From contig NZ_JAKRNM010000002.1 of NCBI RefSeq assembly GCF_022346995.1, positions 434,001 through 498,000 on the forward strand: a stretch of DNA of 64,000 nt, given 5' to 3'. The position numbers were made by a program, and so were the translations under genes. The notes under the pieces were generated by a model. The model worked only from the letters and a program-made list of their open reading frames with translations. It did no database searches and was not told the origin of the DNA. This DNA comes from Paenibacillus sp. ACRRY (GTDB taxonomy: Bacteria > Bacillota > Bacilli > Paenibacillales > Paenibacillaceae). Shown in pieces: positions 28,194-36,621 of this stretch. Each line of letters opens with the position of its first letter. Position 1 is the first letter of the stretch.

Positions 28194-31100
28194 AGCCGAT
28201 TTTATTAAAAGTGGCCGGATTGCAAAGTTATCGTGAGGCTCAGGAGATTGATTTTACGGTACTGACCGAAACCGGATTATTCGGAATTTTCGGCCCAACG
28301 GGTAGCGGAAAGTCTTCCCTGCTGGATGCCATTACTCTTGCCATGTACGGAAAAGTGGAGCGGGCGGTTAACGGAACTCAGGGGATTATGAATCATGCTG
28401 AGGATGCCCTGGCAGTCGCTTTTACCTTCGAACTGTCGTCAGCTGAAGGAACGCGAAGATTTCGGGTGGAACGGCGTTTTAAGCGTAATAACGAAATATC
28501 AGTAAGCAATACGATCAGCAAATTTATTGAGACCGTAAACGGAGAGGAACAGGTGCTCGCTGACAAGCTAGCCGATGTGAACCGCTGTGTGGAAGAAGTG
28601 ATCGGCCTCAAAATGGATGATTTTACGCGAGCCGTAGTGCTTCCTCAAGGGAAATTCGCTGAGTTTCTATCGCTGAAAGGCAGCGAACGACGCCAGATGC
28701 TGCAGCGGTTATTTCATTTGGAAAAGTACGGGGATCAGCTTGCCATCAAGCTCAGCCGGCGTGTGAAGGACAACGATATGGTTCATCAAGCGCTCTTGGC
28801 AGAGCAGCAGGGTCTTGGCAATGCAAGCCAAGAGACACTGGAAGAAACCAAACGCCTTGTGCAAGAGGCGGTGAAGCATGCGGAGCTCTCCCGTCAGACA
28901 CTGGATGAAGCTGCGAAGGAAGCAGAACAGCTGGGTAAAATACGTGAATTAAGTCATGAACGCCAGAAGCGTCTGGATGAACAGCATAAGCTCAAAGCTC
29001 TCGAACCGCAGATCGAAACAGGGGAGCAGCGCTTGAAACAGGCGGGCTCAGCAGATGCCATATTGCCCGCGCTTCAGACGATGCGGGATGCAGTTACCCA
29101 GCAGAAGCTGCGACAAACTGCATCCTCTGCTGCACATGAACAAGCCTTGGAACACGAACGATTATCTGTGCTTGAAGCAGAAAAGGCTGAAACGGCACGT
29201 GTACAGCTGGCTGAGGGTGAACCCAAGCTGCTGCTTCGGCTGGAACAGTTGGAACAGGCCAAAGAGCTGCAGCGGGAACGAGACAGTCTTCAGGAGGACA
29301 GCGCACGTTTGAAGCTGCTTTTGGAGAAAGGGCAGGCTGAGCAGGAGGTTCATGGCCAGCAGCTGGAAAAGGAAAAAGAACTACAGCAGCGTGGACGTAA
29401 ACGGCGGGAAGAATTGCAGGAAAGTCTGAAGCCAAATGAAGTCAAGTCAGAGGAGCGAAGACAACTGCAAGCTGCGCTGGAGCTTCGGCATCGGTTGGAT
29501 ACTGCAGCAGAGCAGCTGCGTCAGAATCAGACCGAGATGGAAACGTACAAACAGTCTGCGAATCTGGCAGAAAGCAAACTTCAGGCGGCGGCAGTCGAAG
29601 AGGAACGCCTGAACGAACAGCGGAAGCTGTTGATTGAACAGGCGTCGGCGGGTCTGGAGGCCATGCTTGCCTGTGAGCAGGACATCGGCCGTGAACAAAG
29701 CCTGCTGGCCGGGGAGGAGGAGCAGCTGCGCGGCTCGATGCGCGAGCAGGAGCTGCACCGGCTCTCCTCCGCCTTGCGCGCCGAGCTGCGTGACGGCGAG
29801 CCATGCCCGGTGTGCGGCTCCGCACACCACCCGCTCCCAGCTGCGCCGCCGGGAGAAGGTCCGCACGCAGGCGATGCGGACCTGGAACTGCTGCGCAGCC
29901 TGCAGGCAGAGCTGCAGGAGCTGCGCTTCGGGCTTCGCCAGCAGCTGCACGAACGTCGCAGCCTGCTGACGCAGCTTGGCGCCGCGGCCGGCGAAGCACC
30001 GGCCGCAGCCGAGGCCGCGCCTGCGGCAGCGGAGCAAGAGCCCGCCGGTTCGCCCGCACACGGGCACTCACCGGCGGACTGGGCGGCGCGTGCCGCTGCG
30101 CTGCGCGAGACCGCGCGTTCGCTGGCTGACGCCGCGACGCAAGTGCAAGCGGAAGCCGCCGCATTGCAGCAGGCGGCTGTGGGTGCGCAGCAGCGCCGCA
30201 TGGAGGCGGCAGCCGCGCAGGAAGCCGGCCGTGCCGGTCTCGTCCAGGCGGAGCGCAAGCTGGCCGAAAGCGAGGCAGCAGCGGCTGCATTGCAAGGCCG
30301 CTGGGCCGCAGAACTGCCCGGCATCGCCCCGGAGGAGGCTGTCGCTCTTCATCAGGCGATGCAGGAACGTGATGCACGTGCCGAAGACATCAAGGAACGG
30401 CTGAACAAGAGTGTCACGTTTTTGGAAGAAAAGGAACAGTCCGTGCAGTCTCTCCAACAAAAGCTGGTTGAACTGGACAAACAGCTGATCCAGTGGCAGA
30501 CCGAGTGGCAGGGAAACCGTAAACAGCTGGCTGAGAAGGAAGAACGGCTACGCCAGTGGGTGGGCGAACAACGTGTAGAGGAGCTCATCGCTGTCGCGCA
30601 ATCACAGCTGGATGGGCTGCGAAAAGCAGCAGCTGACTCGGCCCGGCGCTTCAAGGAAGCGGACAACCTGAAACAGGAGTCTGCCAAGCAAGACGTTATG
30701 GCCAGACAAGCCCTGACTTCAGTATCGGAACATTTGGAGCAGGCGCAGGCACGTTGGCATCAATTGCTTGATCAATCTCCATTTGACTCTGAACAAGCCG
30801 TTCTGGAAGCGGCGATTCCTGCAGACGAGGCTGAGCGACTGGCAGTAGAGATTCAGCATCATCGTGAAAGGGAACGTGAGCTGGTATCCCAGCTGCGGGA
30901 ACTGGAGCAAAAGCTGGATGGAGCAGAAGTGTCCGAGGAGCAGTGGTTAGCCTGCACAGAACGTCTGAAGTTAAGACGGGCTGAGGATGAAGCTGCGCTA
31001 AGTGCGAAGGCTCGTGCAGAACGTGATCTGGAAGATGTTCAGCAGCGTCACGTTCGCTGGACCGAATTGGAGAACAAACGGGTAGAAGTTAGTCATCACG

Positions 31101-31609
31101 GGGAGCAGCTCAGCAAACTGCAGGCTGCCTTCAGAGGTAATGCATTTGTAGAGTATATTGCAGAAGAGCAGCTCATGCAGGTTAGCCAAGCTGCCTCACA
31201 GCGTTTGCGTTTTCTTACGAAGCAGCGCTATTCACTCGAGGTAGATTCGGGTGGTGGATTTGTCATCTGCGATGATGCCAACGGCGGAGTTAAACGTCCG
31301 GTATCCACTTTATCCGGTGGAGAGACCTTCTTGACCTCGTTGTCTCTGGCACTCGCCTTGTCCGCACAGATTCAGCTGCGCGGCCAGTACCCACTTCAAT
31401 TCTTTTTCCTGGATGAAGGGTTTGGAACATTGGACCCGGATCTGCTGGACACTGTCATTACATCATTGGAGAAATTGCATGATGACCGTTTGGCTGTCGG
31501 GGTCATCAGCCACGTACCGGAACTGCGGGCTCGTCTGCCGCGCAAGCTGGTTGTTATTCCTGCGAGCGAAGCAGGAGGCGGTTCCCGGGTAGTATTGGAG
31601 AGTCTCTAA
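28190..31609 (+). CDS. sbcC: Exonuclease subunit SbcC (Rad50-like SMC ATPase)
   Basis: 1139 residues. The N-terminal ATPase half has GPTGSGKSSLLDAI (about residues 37-50), the C-terminal half has TLSGGETFLTSLSLALAL (ABC signature) and FFLDEGFGTLD (Walker B). Two long coiled coils are joined by the zinc hook CPVCGSAHHP (near base 29806). The hook and the following coiled coil (about 29700-30345) are far richer in G+C and alanine than the flanks, with long runs of Ala-Glu. ATGA overlap with sbcD. Confidence 0.97.
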   Translation: MKPILLKVAGLQSYREAQEIDFTVLTETGLFGIFGPTGSGKSSLLDAITLAMYGKVERAVNGTQGIMNHAEDALAVAFTFELSSAEGTRRFRVERRFKRNNEISVSNTISKFIETVNGEEQVLADKLADVNRCVEEVIGLKMDDFTRAVVLPQGKFAEFLSLKGSERRQMLQRLFHLEKYGDQLAIKLSRRVKDNDMVHQALLAEQQGLGNASQETLEETKRLVQEAVKHAELSRQTLDEAAKEAEQLGKIRELSHERQKRLDEQHKLKALEPQIETGEQRLKQAGSADAILPALQTMRDAVTQQKLRQTASSAAHEQALEHERLSVLEAEKAETARVQLAEGEPKLLLRLEQLEQAKELQRERDSLQEDSARLKLLLEKGQAEQEVHGQQLEKEKELQQRGRKRREELQESLKPNEVKSEERRQLQAALELRHRLDTAAEQLRQNQTEMETYKQSANLAESKLQAAAVEEERLNEQRKLLIEQASAGLEAMLACEQDIGREQSLLAGEEEQLRGSMREQELHRLSSALRAELRDGEPCPVCGSAHHPLPAAPPGEGPHAGDADLELLRSLQAELQELRFGLRQQLHERRSLLTQLGAAAGEAPAAAEAAPAAAEQEPAGSPAHGHSPADWAARAAALRETARSLADAATQVQAEAAALQQAAVGAQQRRMEAAAAQEAGRAGLVQAERKLAESEAAAAALQGRWAAELPGIAPEEAVALHQAMQERDARAEDIKERLNKSVTFLEEKEQSVQSLQQKLVELDKQLIQWQTEWQGNRKQLAEKEERLRQWVGEQRVEELIAVAQSQLDGLRKAAADSARRFKEADNLKQESAKQDVMARQALTSVSEHLEQAQARWHQLLDQSPFDSEQAVLEAAIPADEAERLAVEIQHHRERERELVSQLRELEQKLDGAEVSEEQWLACTERLKLRRAEDEAALSAKARAERDLEDVQQRHVRWTELENKRVEVSHHGEQLSKLQAAFRGNAFVEYIAEEQLMQVSQAASQRLRFLTKQRYSLEVDSGGGFVICDDANGGVKRPVSTLSGGETFLTSLSLALALSAQIQLRGQYPLQFFFLDEGFGTLDPDLLDTVITSLEKLHDDRLAVGVISHVPELRARLPRKLVVIPASEAGGGSRVVLESL

Positions 31610-31775
31610 TATACGGTTTTTATTTGGCTGCTCCGAAAGAGATATATAGATATCTGACTTTGCCAGCAGGAGAATCGATATTGACTTGATTCCAGTGTAA
31701 AACAAGAGGGATTTTAAATTGGAGTGAGTTACCTCACAGATACAGGTTCAACCAGCTGTTATACTACAGTCAAGC
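31610..31775. other. Intergenic region after sbcC
   Basis: No gene seen. It contains a GTGAG-TTAC-CTCAC-type inverted repeat (31724-31737) and a -10-like TATACT (31760-31765) without a good -35 partner, just before the structured element that begins at 31776. Confidence 0.5.
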
Positions 31776-31890
31776 CGACATACCTTATGTTAAGTACCCC
31801 GGCGGACGTTTGATCAGGAAGTTTCCCGGTCAGACGTCCGCGGCAGCTGATTTCATTCGGAATCCGCTCATGGGGTGCTTCTTTTTTTTG
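31776..31890 (+). ncRNA. Structured element ending in a terminator (possible leader RNA)
   Basis: A small hairpin ACATA-CCT-TATGT (31779-31791) is followed by a multibranched structure closed by AAGTACCCC (starting 31792) against GGGGTGCTT with one G-T wobble, then an eight-T run. Inside are a strong stem GCGGACGT/ACGTCCGC and a small GATT/AATC hairpin. The length and branching exceed a simple terminator. It could be the end of the sbcDC transcript, an attenuator for the gene at 31970, or a short independent RNA. I recognise no known riboswitch class. Confidence 0.5.
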
Positions 31891-31969
31891 CCCTGTTCCT
31901 TAGTGTCAATTCGCCCAGATCTGAATACCATGAAAGGGTGATGAAGCACGATAAGGGAGGCGTACTGAA

Positions 31970-32317
31970 GTGGAGAAGGTGGAAGCGAAGAAGATCTGTA
32001 AGGAACACATTCATCGATATGTATGTGTACAGATGAAGGATGGAAGCCATTATGACGGTATTATAGAAAATGTGGATGATGACATGATTTATTTGGCAGT
32101 GCCTGTCGGTCCTGAAGCACCGCATCATGCAAATTGGGGACCAAACGCGATGCCGGGAGCAGGCTATCCCGTGTCTCATGCTCGTGGATTTTATCCGGGA
32201 TACGGTTACCCGTATCCATATCCCTATCCATACTATGGTTACGGTCGCAGACGTTTTAACAGACTGGTGCTTCCCTTGATTGGGCTGACTGCATTAACAT
32301 TGCTGCCATACTATTGA
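31970..32317 (+). CDS. Small protein with Sm-like N-terminus and Tyr/Pro-rich tail
   Basis: 115 residues, no family recognised with certainty. The N-terminal 50 residues (HRYVCVQMKDGSHYDGIIEN followed by VDDDMIYLAV) have the strand pattern of a small Sm/LSm-type barrel. Residues about 60-95 are rich in Gly, Pro and Tyr, with PGYGYPYPYPYPYYGYGRRR, and the C-terminus is a short hydrophobic segment. Composition of the tail recalls spore coat or surface proteins. GTG 31970 follows AAGGGAGGCG. It stands between sbcC and the HIT gene, preceded by the structured element at 31776. Confidence 0.75.
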   Translation: MEKVEAKKICKEHIHRYVCVQMKDGSHYDGIIENVDDDMIYLAVPVGPEAPHHANWGPNAMPGAGYPVSHARGFYPGYGYPYPYPYPYYGYGRRRFNRLVLPLIGLTALTLLPYY

Positions 32318-32359
32318 TGAAGTGAATGCATGGCGGATTAGGATTCAAAACAATCTTAC

Positions 32360-32419
32360 GGACCATTCTCATCCTGATAGCAGACTGCTGCCTATCTGGA
32401 TGTAGAAAGGTCTTTTTTT
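32360..32419 (+). terminator. Terminator after the Sm-like gene
   Basis: GGACC (32360-32364) pairs with GGTC (32409-32412), enclosing a strong CATCC/GGATG plus GATAG/CTATC hairpin (32370-32402), followed by seven T. Confidence 0.85.
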
Positions 32420-32520
32420 ATGATATTCATCAACGAACAGATAATGAGGATCGTACGGAGTAATTATTGGCATGCTAGCATAGGGCTAGCTTATTGAGTA
32501 AAACTATTTTTCATGTGAGA

Positions 32521-32550
32521 TTGGACGTCACTTTTCACTTCCGGTATGAT
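32521..32550 (+). promoter_or_regulatory. Promoter of the HIT gene
   Basis: TTGGAC (32521-32526), 18-base spacer, TATGAT (32545-32550), 46 bases before the start codon. Five and five of six consensus bases for a housekeeping promoter. Confidence 0.7.
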
Positions 32551-32595
32551 AGAGAGGCATACATAAATCTTGCAAACCAAAGGAGGGTATGAACA

Positions 32596-32958
32596 ATGGA
32601 TTGCTTGTTTTGCAAAATTGTAGAGGGCAGCATTCCCTCCAATAAAGTTCTGGAGAATGACCATGTGGTTGTCTTTCACGACATCCAGCCCGCTGCACCG
32701 ACACATGTCCTCGTTATTCCGAAGAAACATATTGCTTCCATGAATGATGTGACGGCAGATGATATAGCGCTGATTGGTGAGGTTCATCTGGCAGCACAGG
32801 AAGCAGCGAAACGCCTTGGGGTCGATGAGTCCGGTTATCGTTTGATTAATAACTGCGGCAAAGATGGAGAACAAACCGTCCATCACCTGCACTACCATCT
32901 GCTTGGAGGTACCAGACTCGGTGCGCTTACAAGCCTATCGGATTCACACAAATCATAA
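32596..32958 (+). CDS. HIT family protein, HinT-like
   Basis: 120 residues, the size of HinT purine nucleoside phosphoramidases. The N-terminal CLFCKIVEGSIPS with paired cysteines, the HVLVIPKKHI strand and the catalytic histidine triad HHLHYHLLGG (about residues 95-104) are all present. Such enzymes hydrolyse AMP-lysine or AMP-amidate substrates. ATG 32596 follows AAAGGAGGG. It has its own promoter and is separated from rpsU by a second promoter. Confidence 0.94.
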   Translation: MDCLFCKIVEGSIPSNKVLENDHVVVFHDIQPAAPTHVLVIPKKHIASMNDVTADDIALIGEVHLAAQEAAKRLGVDESGYRLINNCGKDGEQTVHHLHYHLLGGTRLGALTSLSDSHKS

Positions 32959-33042
32959 TGGATCCTGTGCTATTCATTTCCTATTCAATGGAGAAAAAGA
33001 AGCACTGTGATTCGCATAAATAAAGTGATCATTACGTTAAGG

Positions 33043-33072
33043 TTGACACCTTTATTACCTTTCGCCTATAAT
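33043..33072 (+). promoter_or_regulatory. Strong promoter of rpsU-yqeY
   Basis: Perfect consensus TTGACA (33043-33048) and TATAAT (33067-33072) with an 18-base spacer, fitting a highly expressed ribosomal protein gene. Confidence 0.93.
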
Positions 33073-33131
33073 GAAAGGTGATGAACCGTGTTATTGCTCT
33101 TGGACGGTCTGGTCGGAGGGAGGGAAAACTG

Positions 33132-33305
33132 GTGTCTGAAACTAAAGTTCGCAAAAACGAGACTATTGATGCTGCACTTCGTCGCTTTAAACGTTCCATC
33201 GCTAAAGATGGCGTCTTGGCTGAGGTGAAGAAACGTAAGCATTATGAGAAGCCAAGCGTAAAGCGCAAGAAAAAGTCCGAGGCTGCTCGTAAGAGAAAGT
33301 TTTAG
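33132..33305 (+). CDS. rpsU: 30S ribosomal protein S21
   Basis: 57 residues of basic protein with the family core [15 protein letters not shown] and C-terminal [20 protein letters not shown]. The frame is open from 33078, but that would add 18 residues not found in S21; the start is GTG 33132, after GGAGGGAGGG (33115-33124). The promoter lies at 33043. yqeY begins 15 bases after the stop, as in Bacillus. Confidence 0.96.
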   Translation: MSETKVRKNETIDAALRRFKRSIAKDGVLAEVKKRKHYEKPSVKRKKKSEAARKRKF

Positions 33306-33320
33306 GAGGATTTGAACAAC

Positions 33321-33764
33321 ATGAATCTTAGCGAACGATTGAACGAAGATATGAAGCAAGCGATGAAGAGCAAGGACAAGTTCAAGCTCTCCACCATTCG
33401 GTTGATTCGTTCGACGATCAAGAATCTTGAAATAGATTTGAAAAGAACTTTGGATGACAACGAAGTGCTTGATATCCTGAGTCGTGAAATCAAACAGCGC
33501 AAAGATGCCCTCCAAGAATTTGACAAAGCGGGCCGTGAAGAACTCGCGGCAAATGCAAAAGCGGAAATTGATATAATTGGTCAGTACCTTCCCGCACAGC
33601 TTACCGAAGAAGAAATTAAAGTTATTGTACAGCAGACCATCCAGGAAACCGGTGCTTCTTCGAAAGCCGAGATGGGGAAAGTCATGGCGGCCCTTATGCC
33701 GAAAGTTAAAGGCAAAGCGGACGGCAAACTGGTTAATCAAGCAGTTCAACAATTTCTGCAATAA
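33321..33764 (+). CDS. yqeY: GatB/YqeY domain-containing protein
   Basis: 147 residues, homologous to the C-terminal helical domain of GatB/GatE amidotransferases and probably tRNA-binding. The conserved block GASSKAEMGKVMAALMPKVKGKADG (about residues 115-139) is complete. ATG 33321 lies eleven bases after AGGAGG (33304-33309); the TTG at 33312 is too close. Second gene of the rpsU operon. Confidence 0.94.
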   Translation: MNLSERLNEDMKQAMKSKDKFKLSTIRLIRSTIKNLEIDLKRTLDDNEVLDILSREIKQRKDALQEFDKAGREELAANAKAEIDIIGQYLPAQLTEEEIKVIVQQTIQETGASSKAEMGKVMAALMPKVKGKADGKLVNQAVQQFLQ

Positions 33765-33775
33765 AGCAATCAATG

Positions 33776-33804
33776 AACACCTCCTGACTTGTCAGGGGGT
33801 GTTT
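33776..33804 (+). terminator. Terminator of rpsU-yqeY
   Basis: AACACCTCCTGA and TCAGGGGGTGTT pair around CTTG, followed by TTTTT. Confidence 0.93.
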
Positions 33805-33998
33805 TTTCCTGTTTGCATGTTACCGAATCAACACTTCAGTCTTCATTAGATCTAGCATGGAAGAACTCGATGTAAAGGTTGGTAAGACAGTACAATTTTC
33901 AAAACAGACAAGAATTTTACTTTAAAATGGTTATTATTCATAAAATTAGATTTAAAATCTTGCAATTGCTTGGGCTTTCAAATATAATTTTAAGATTT
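33805..33998. other. AT-rich intergenic region upstream of nfeD
   Basis: No gene seen. The segment 33890-33998 is markedly AT-rich, with AAAATCTT (33954-33961) inverted as AAGATTTT (33992-33999). It lies immediately upstream of the sigma-W-type promoter and may be an upstream-element or curved region. Confidence 0.55.
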
Positions 33999-34024
33999 TG
34001 AAACGAAATGTTGCATTGTACGTA
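33999..34024 (+). promoter_or_regulatory. Sigma-W-type (ECF) promoter of nfeD-floA
   Basis: TGAAAC (33999-34004), exactly 16 bases, CGTA (34021-34024): identical to the established B. subtilis sigma-W consensus. The orthologous yqeZ-yqfAB operon of B. subtilis is a known sigma-W target, so a membrane-stress ECF control is very likely conserved here. Confidence 0.88.
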
Positions 34025-34076
34025 ATAAATACCATAAGCTGGACAGTATAACAATAATGGAAAAGGGGGGATTATT

Positions 34077-35438
34077 GTGAAGGGAAAGCGCCGGAAGAGG
34101 CTTGCGGGGCCATTGTTGCTCATGATGCTGCTGACGTTGCTGCTTCCTCTCTGGGTTGGATCGCCGTCTGCACATGCAGCTGAAAAGAGCGGCGCCGTAT
34201 ATATTATTCCGGTTGATAAACCAATCGAGCAGGGGTTAGGCAAGTTTATGGAGCGTGGCTTCAAGGAAGCTGAATCAATGAATGCTGGCCTGATAGTTCT
34301 CGATATCAATACACCGGGAGGACGGGTCGATACGGCAGAAGAACTGGGTACCCTGATTAAGGAAAGTCCTGTTCAAACCGTTGCTTTTGTCCGCGGAGAT
34401 GCTGCTTCGGCTGGAAGTTTTCTGGCCTTGAATGCAGATAAGATCGTAATGTCGCCAGGAAGCATGATTGGTGCGGCAGCGATGGTAGACAGCACAGGTA
34501 ATCATGTCGATGATCCGAAGCTGGTTGCATTCTGGAAGAGCAAAATGCAGGGAGCGGCAGAACAAGGCGGCCGAGATGGCAGTATTGCTGCCGGAATGAC
34601 AGATGTCAACATGGTTGTGGAGATGCCAGAGATCAACAAGACGAAGCAAAAGGGTGAAATTATTGCCTTATCAGCCGAGGAAGCGCTGAAAGTGGGATAT
34701 GCGGACCACATCAGCTCAACTCCGGAAGAGGCAGCAGCGTGGCTTGGTTATGGTCAGGACGATGTATTTACTGTTGAGAGAACCGCAGCAGAGAATATAT
34801 CTTCTTTTCTGACGAATCCTGTGGTGATGACTATACTTTTGTTCCTAGGAATTGCGGGCGTAATCATTGAACTGATTGTACCTGGATTCGGAGTACCTGG
34901 TATTGTGGGGATCGTCTGTTTTATCCTGTATTTCTCAGGGAACTACATTGCTGGATTTGCAGGAGCAGAAACTTGGGTGTTGTTCACGGTAGGACTCATC
35001 ATGATGATTCTGGAGATGTTCATTCCAAGCTTTGGAATCCTGGGCATCCTGGGGTCCATTGCACTTGTTGCCGGTGTCGTGCGTGCTGCATATGACACAA
35101 GTGATGCTTTTGTATCATTGGGTATTGCTTTTGGGGCTGCGCTCGTGGTCATTGCCATCGTGGTAATTCTGTTTAAGGACAGAGGCATATGGAATCGATT
35201 CATTTTGAACGACAGTTTGTCTTCTGACCGAGGATATTCTTCGGCAACGGAGCGTAAGGAACTCATTGGGTTACAAGGGATTAGCTTGACGCCTCTTCGT
35301 CCATCGGGAACTGCGATGTTTGATGGCGAGCGTGTTGACGTTGTGACTGACGGAGATTTTATTCCCATTGATACACCGATTATTGTGGTTAAAGCGGAAG
35401 GTACCCGGATTGTAGTTCAACAAGCCTTGCCGGTGTAA
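34077..35438 (+). CDS. NfeD family membrane-bound ClpP-class protease (YqeZ-like)
   Basis: 453 residues. A signal peptide (residues 1-37, ending AHA-AE), a ClpP/SppA-like serine protease domain (about 40-230, nucleophile in GDAASAGSFLAL), four to five membrane segments (about 240-370) and a C-terminal NfeD OB-fold (about 395-453). This long NfeD1b-type architecture partners flotillin in membrane microdomains. GTG 34077 follows AAGGGGGGAT. First gene of the sigma-W-type operon with floA 162 bases downstream. Confidence 0.93.
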   Translation: MKGKRRKRLAGPLLLMMLLTLLLPLWVGSPSAHAAEKSGAVYIIPVDKPIEQGLGKFMERGFKEAESMNAGLIVLDINTPGGRVDTAEELGTLIKESPVQTVAFVRGDAASAGSFLALNADKIVMSPGSMIGAAAMVDSTGNHVDDPKLVAFWKSKMQGAAEQGGRDGSIAAGMTDVNMVVEMPEINKTKQKGEIIALSAEEALKVGYADHISSTPEEAAAWLGYGQDDVFTVERTAAENISSFLTNPVVMTILLFLGIAGVIIELIVPGFGVPGIVGIVCFILYFSGNYIAGFAGAETWVLFTVGLIMMILEMFIPSFGILGILGSIALVAGVVRAAYDTSDAFVSLGIAFGAALVVIAIVVILFKDRGIWNRFILNDSLSSDRGYSSATERKELIGLQGISLTPLRPSGTAMFDGERVDVVTDGDFIPIDTPIIVVKAEGTRIVVQQALPV

Positions 35439-35448
35439 GCCGCTTGTA

Positions 35449-35476
35449 TTGCCGGAGCTTCTTCGAGCTTCGGCAA
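35449..35476 (+). repeat. Hairpin between nfeD and floA
   Basis: TTGCCGGAGCT and AGCTTCGGCAA pair with one mismatch around TCTTCG. No T-run follows, so it is more likely an mRNA-stability or processing structure than a terminator. Confidence 0.55.
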
Positions 35477-35600
35477 AGTACATAACCATTATGGCTGTGC
35501 TGCCTGCCGAGTGGTCTGATTCAAAATAGCAGCGTAATGTTTCAAGGTCTGTTAAAATGTATTTTTACAAAATTATAGCGTAAATGGAGGAAATTTCACT

Positions 35601-36608
35601 ATGGAACCAACCTTGATTACGGTTTTGCTCGTTGCGGTAGTTGCCATTATCGTATTGAGCGTATTCTTCAGCTTCTTCCCGGTAATGCTCTGGATTTCGG
35701 CCATTGCATCCGGTGTACGCGTGGGAATTATTACCCTGGTAGCCATGAGACTGAGACGCGTAACGCCAAGTCGTATCGTAAATCCTTTGATCAAAGCAAC
35801 CAAGGCAGGTCTTGGGTTAACCATTAACCAGTTGGAGAGTCACTTCCTTGCCGGCGGTAATGTAGACCGTGTAGTCAACGCTTTGATCGCTGCACAGCGT
35901 GCCAACATTCCACTCGAATTCGAACGTGCTGCAGCAATCGACCTTGCTGGTCGTGATGTATTGCAAGCCGTACAGATGAGTGTTAACCCACGTGTTATTG
36001 AAACGCCAATTGTATCTGCGGTAGCCAAAGATGGTATTGAAGTTAAAGTTAGAGCGCGGGTAACGGTTCGTGCCAACATTGATCGCCTCGTCGGTGGTGC
36101 CGGTGAAGAAACAATCATCGCCCGTGTCGGTGAAGGTATCGTAAGTACGAATGGTTCCTCCAATTCTCACAAAGACGTCCTGGAAAATCCAGATTTGATC
36201 TCTCGTACTGTATTGTCCAAGGGTCTTGATGCAGGTACAGCTTTTGAAATCCTGTCCATTGATATCGCGGATGTGGATGTAGGTAAAAACATTGGTGCCT
36301 TCTTGCAAACCGAACAGGCAGAAGCTGACAAACGAATCGCTCAGGCAAAAGCGGAAGAACGTCGTGCAATGGCCGTAGCCCAAGAGCAAGAGATGAAAGC
36401 GCGCGTAGTCGAAATGAGAGCGCGTGTGGTTGAATCCGAATCTCAAGTACCTTTGGCAATGTCCGAAGCGCTTCGTAGCGGTAAAATCGGGGTTATGGAC
36501 TACATGAACCTGAAAAATATTGAGGCTGACACTCAAATGCGTAACACATTGGGAAAACCTGGTGACAATTCGAACAACGATCAGGGTGACTCCAAAAACG
36601 GAAGATAG
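35601..36608 (+). CDS. floA: Flotillin-like protein FloA
   Basis: 335 residues, SPFH-domain scaffold of functional membrane microdomains (B. subtilis YqfA). An N-terminal hydrophobic hairpin (residues about 5-45), the SPFH core with [20 protein letters not shown], and a Glu/Ala-rich coiled coil (about 230-290, [20 protein letters not shown]) are seen. ATG follows GGAGGAAA. Its partner nfeD is directly upstream. Confidence 0.97.
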   Translation: MEPTLITVLLVAVVAIIVLSVFFSFFPVMLWISAIASGVRVGIITLVAMRLRRVTPSRIVNPLIKATKAGLGLTINQLESHFLAGGNVDRVVNALIAAQRANIPLEFERAAAIDLAGRDVLQAVQMSVNPRVIETPIVSAVAKDGIEVKVRARVTVRANIDRLVGGAGEETIIARVGEGIVSTNGSSNSHKDVLENPDLISRTVLSKGLDAGTAFEILSIDIADVDVGKNIGAFLQTEQAEADKRIAQAKAEERRAMAVAQEQEMKARVVEMRARVVESESQVPLAMSEALRSGKIGVMDYMNLKNIEADTQMRNTLGKPGDNSNNDQGDSKNGR

Positions 36609-36621
36609 GCGGTGAGTGCAT

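Noticed and set aside
29442..30377. Long overlapping antisense frames in sbcC
   Set aside because: They follow from the GC-rich, stop-poor segment and encode Arg/Ala/Pro-rich nonsense.
31776..31890. 6S RNA or known riboswitch
   Set aside because: The element is too short for 6S RNA and lacks its central bubble; no conserved riboswitch core was recognised.
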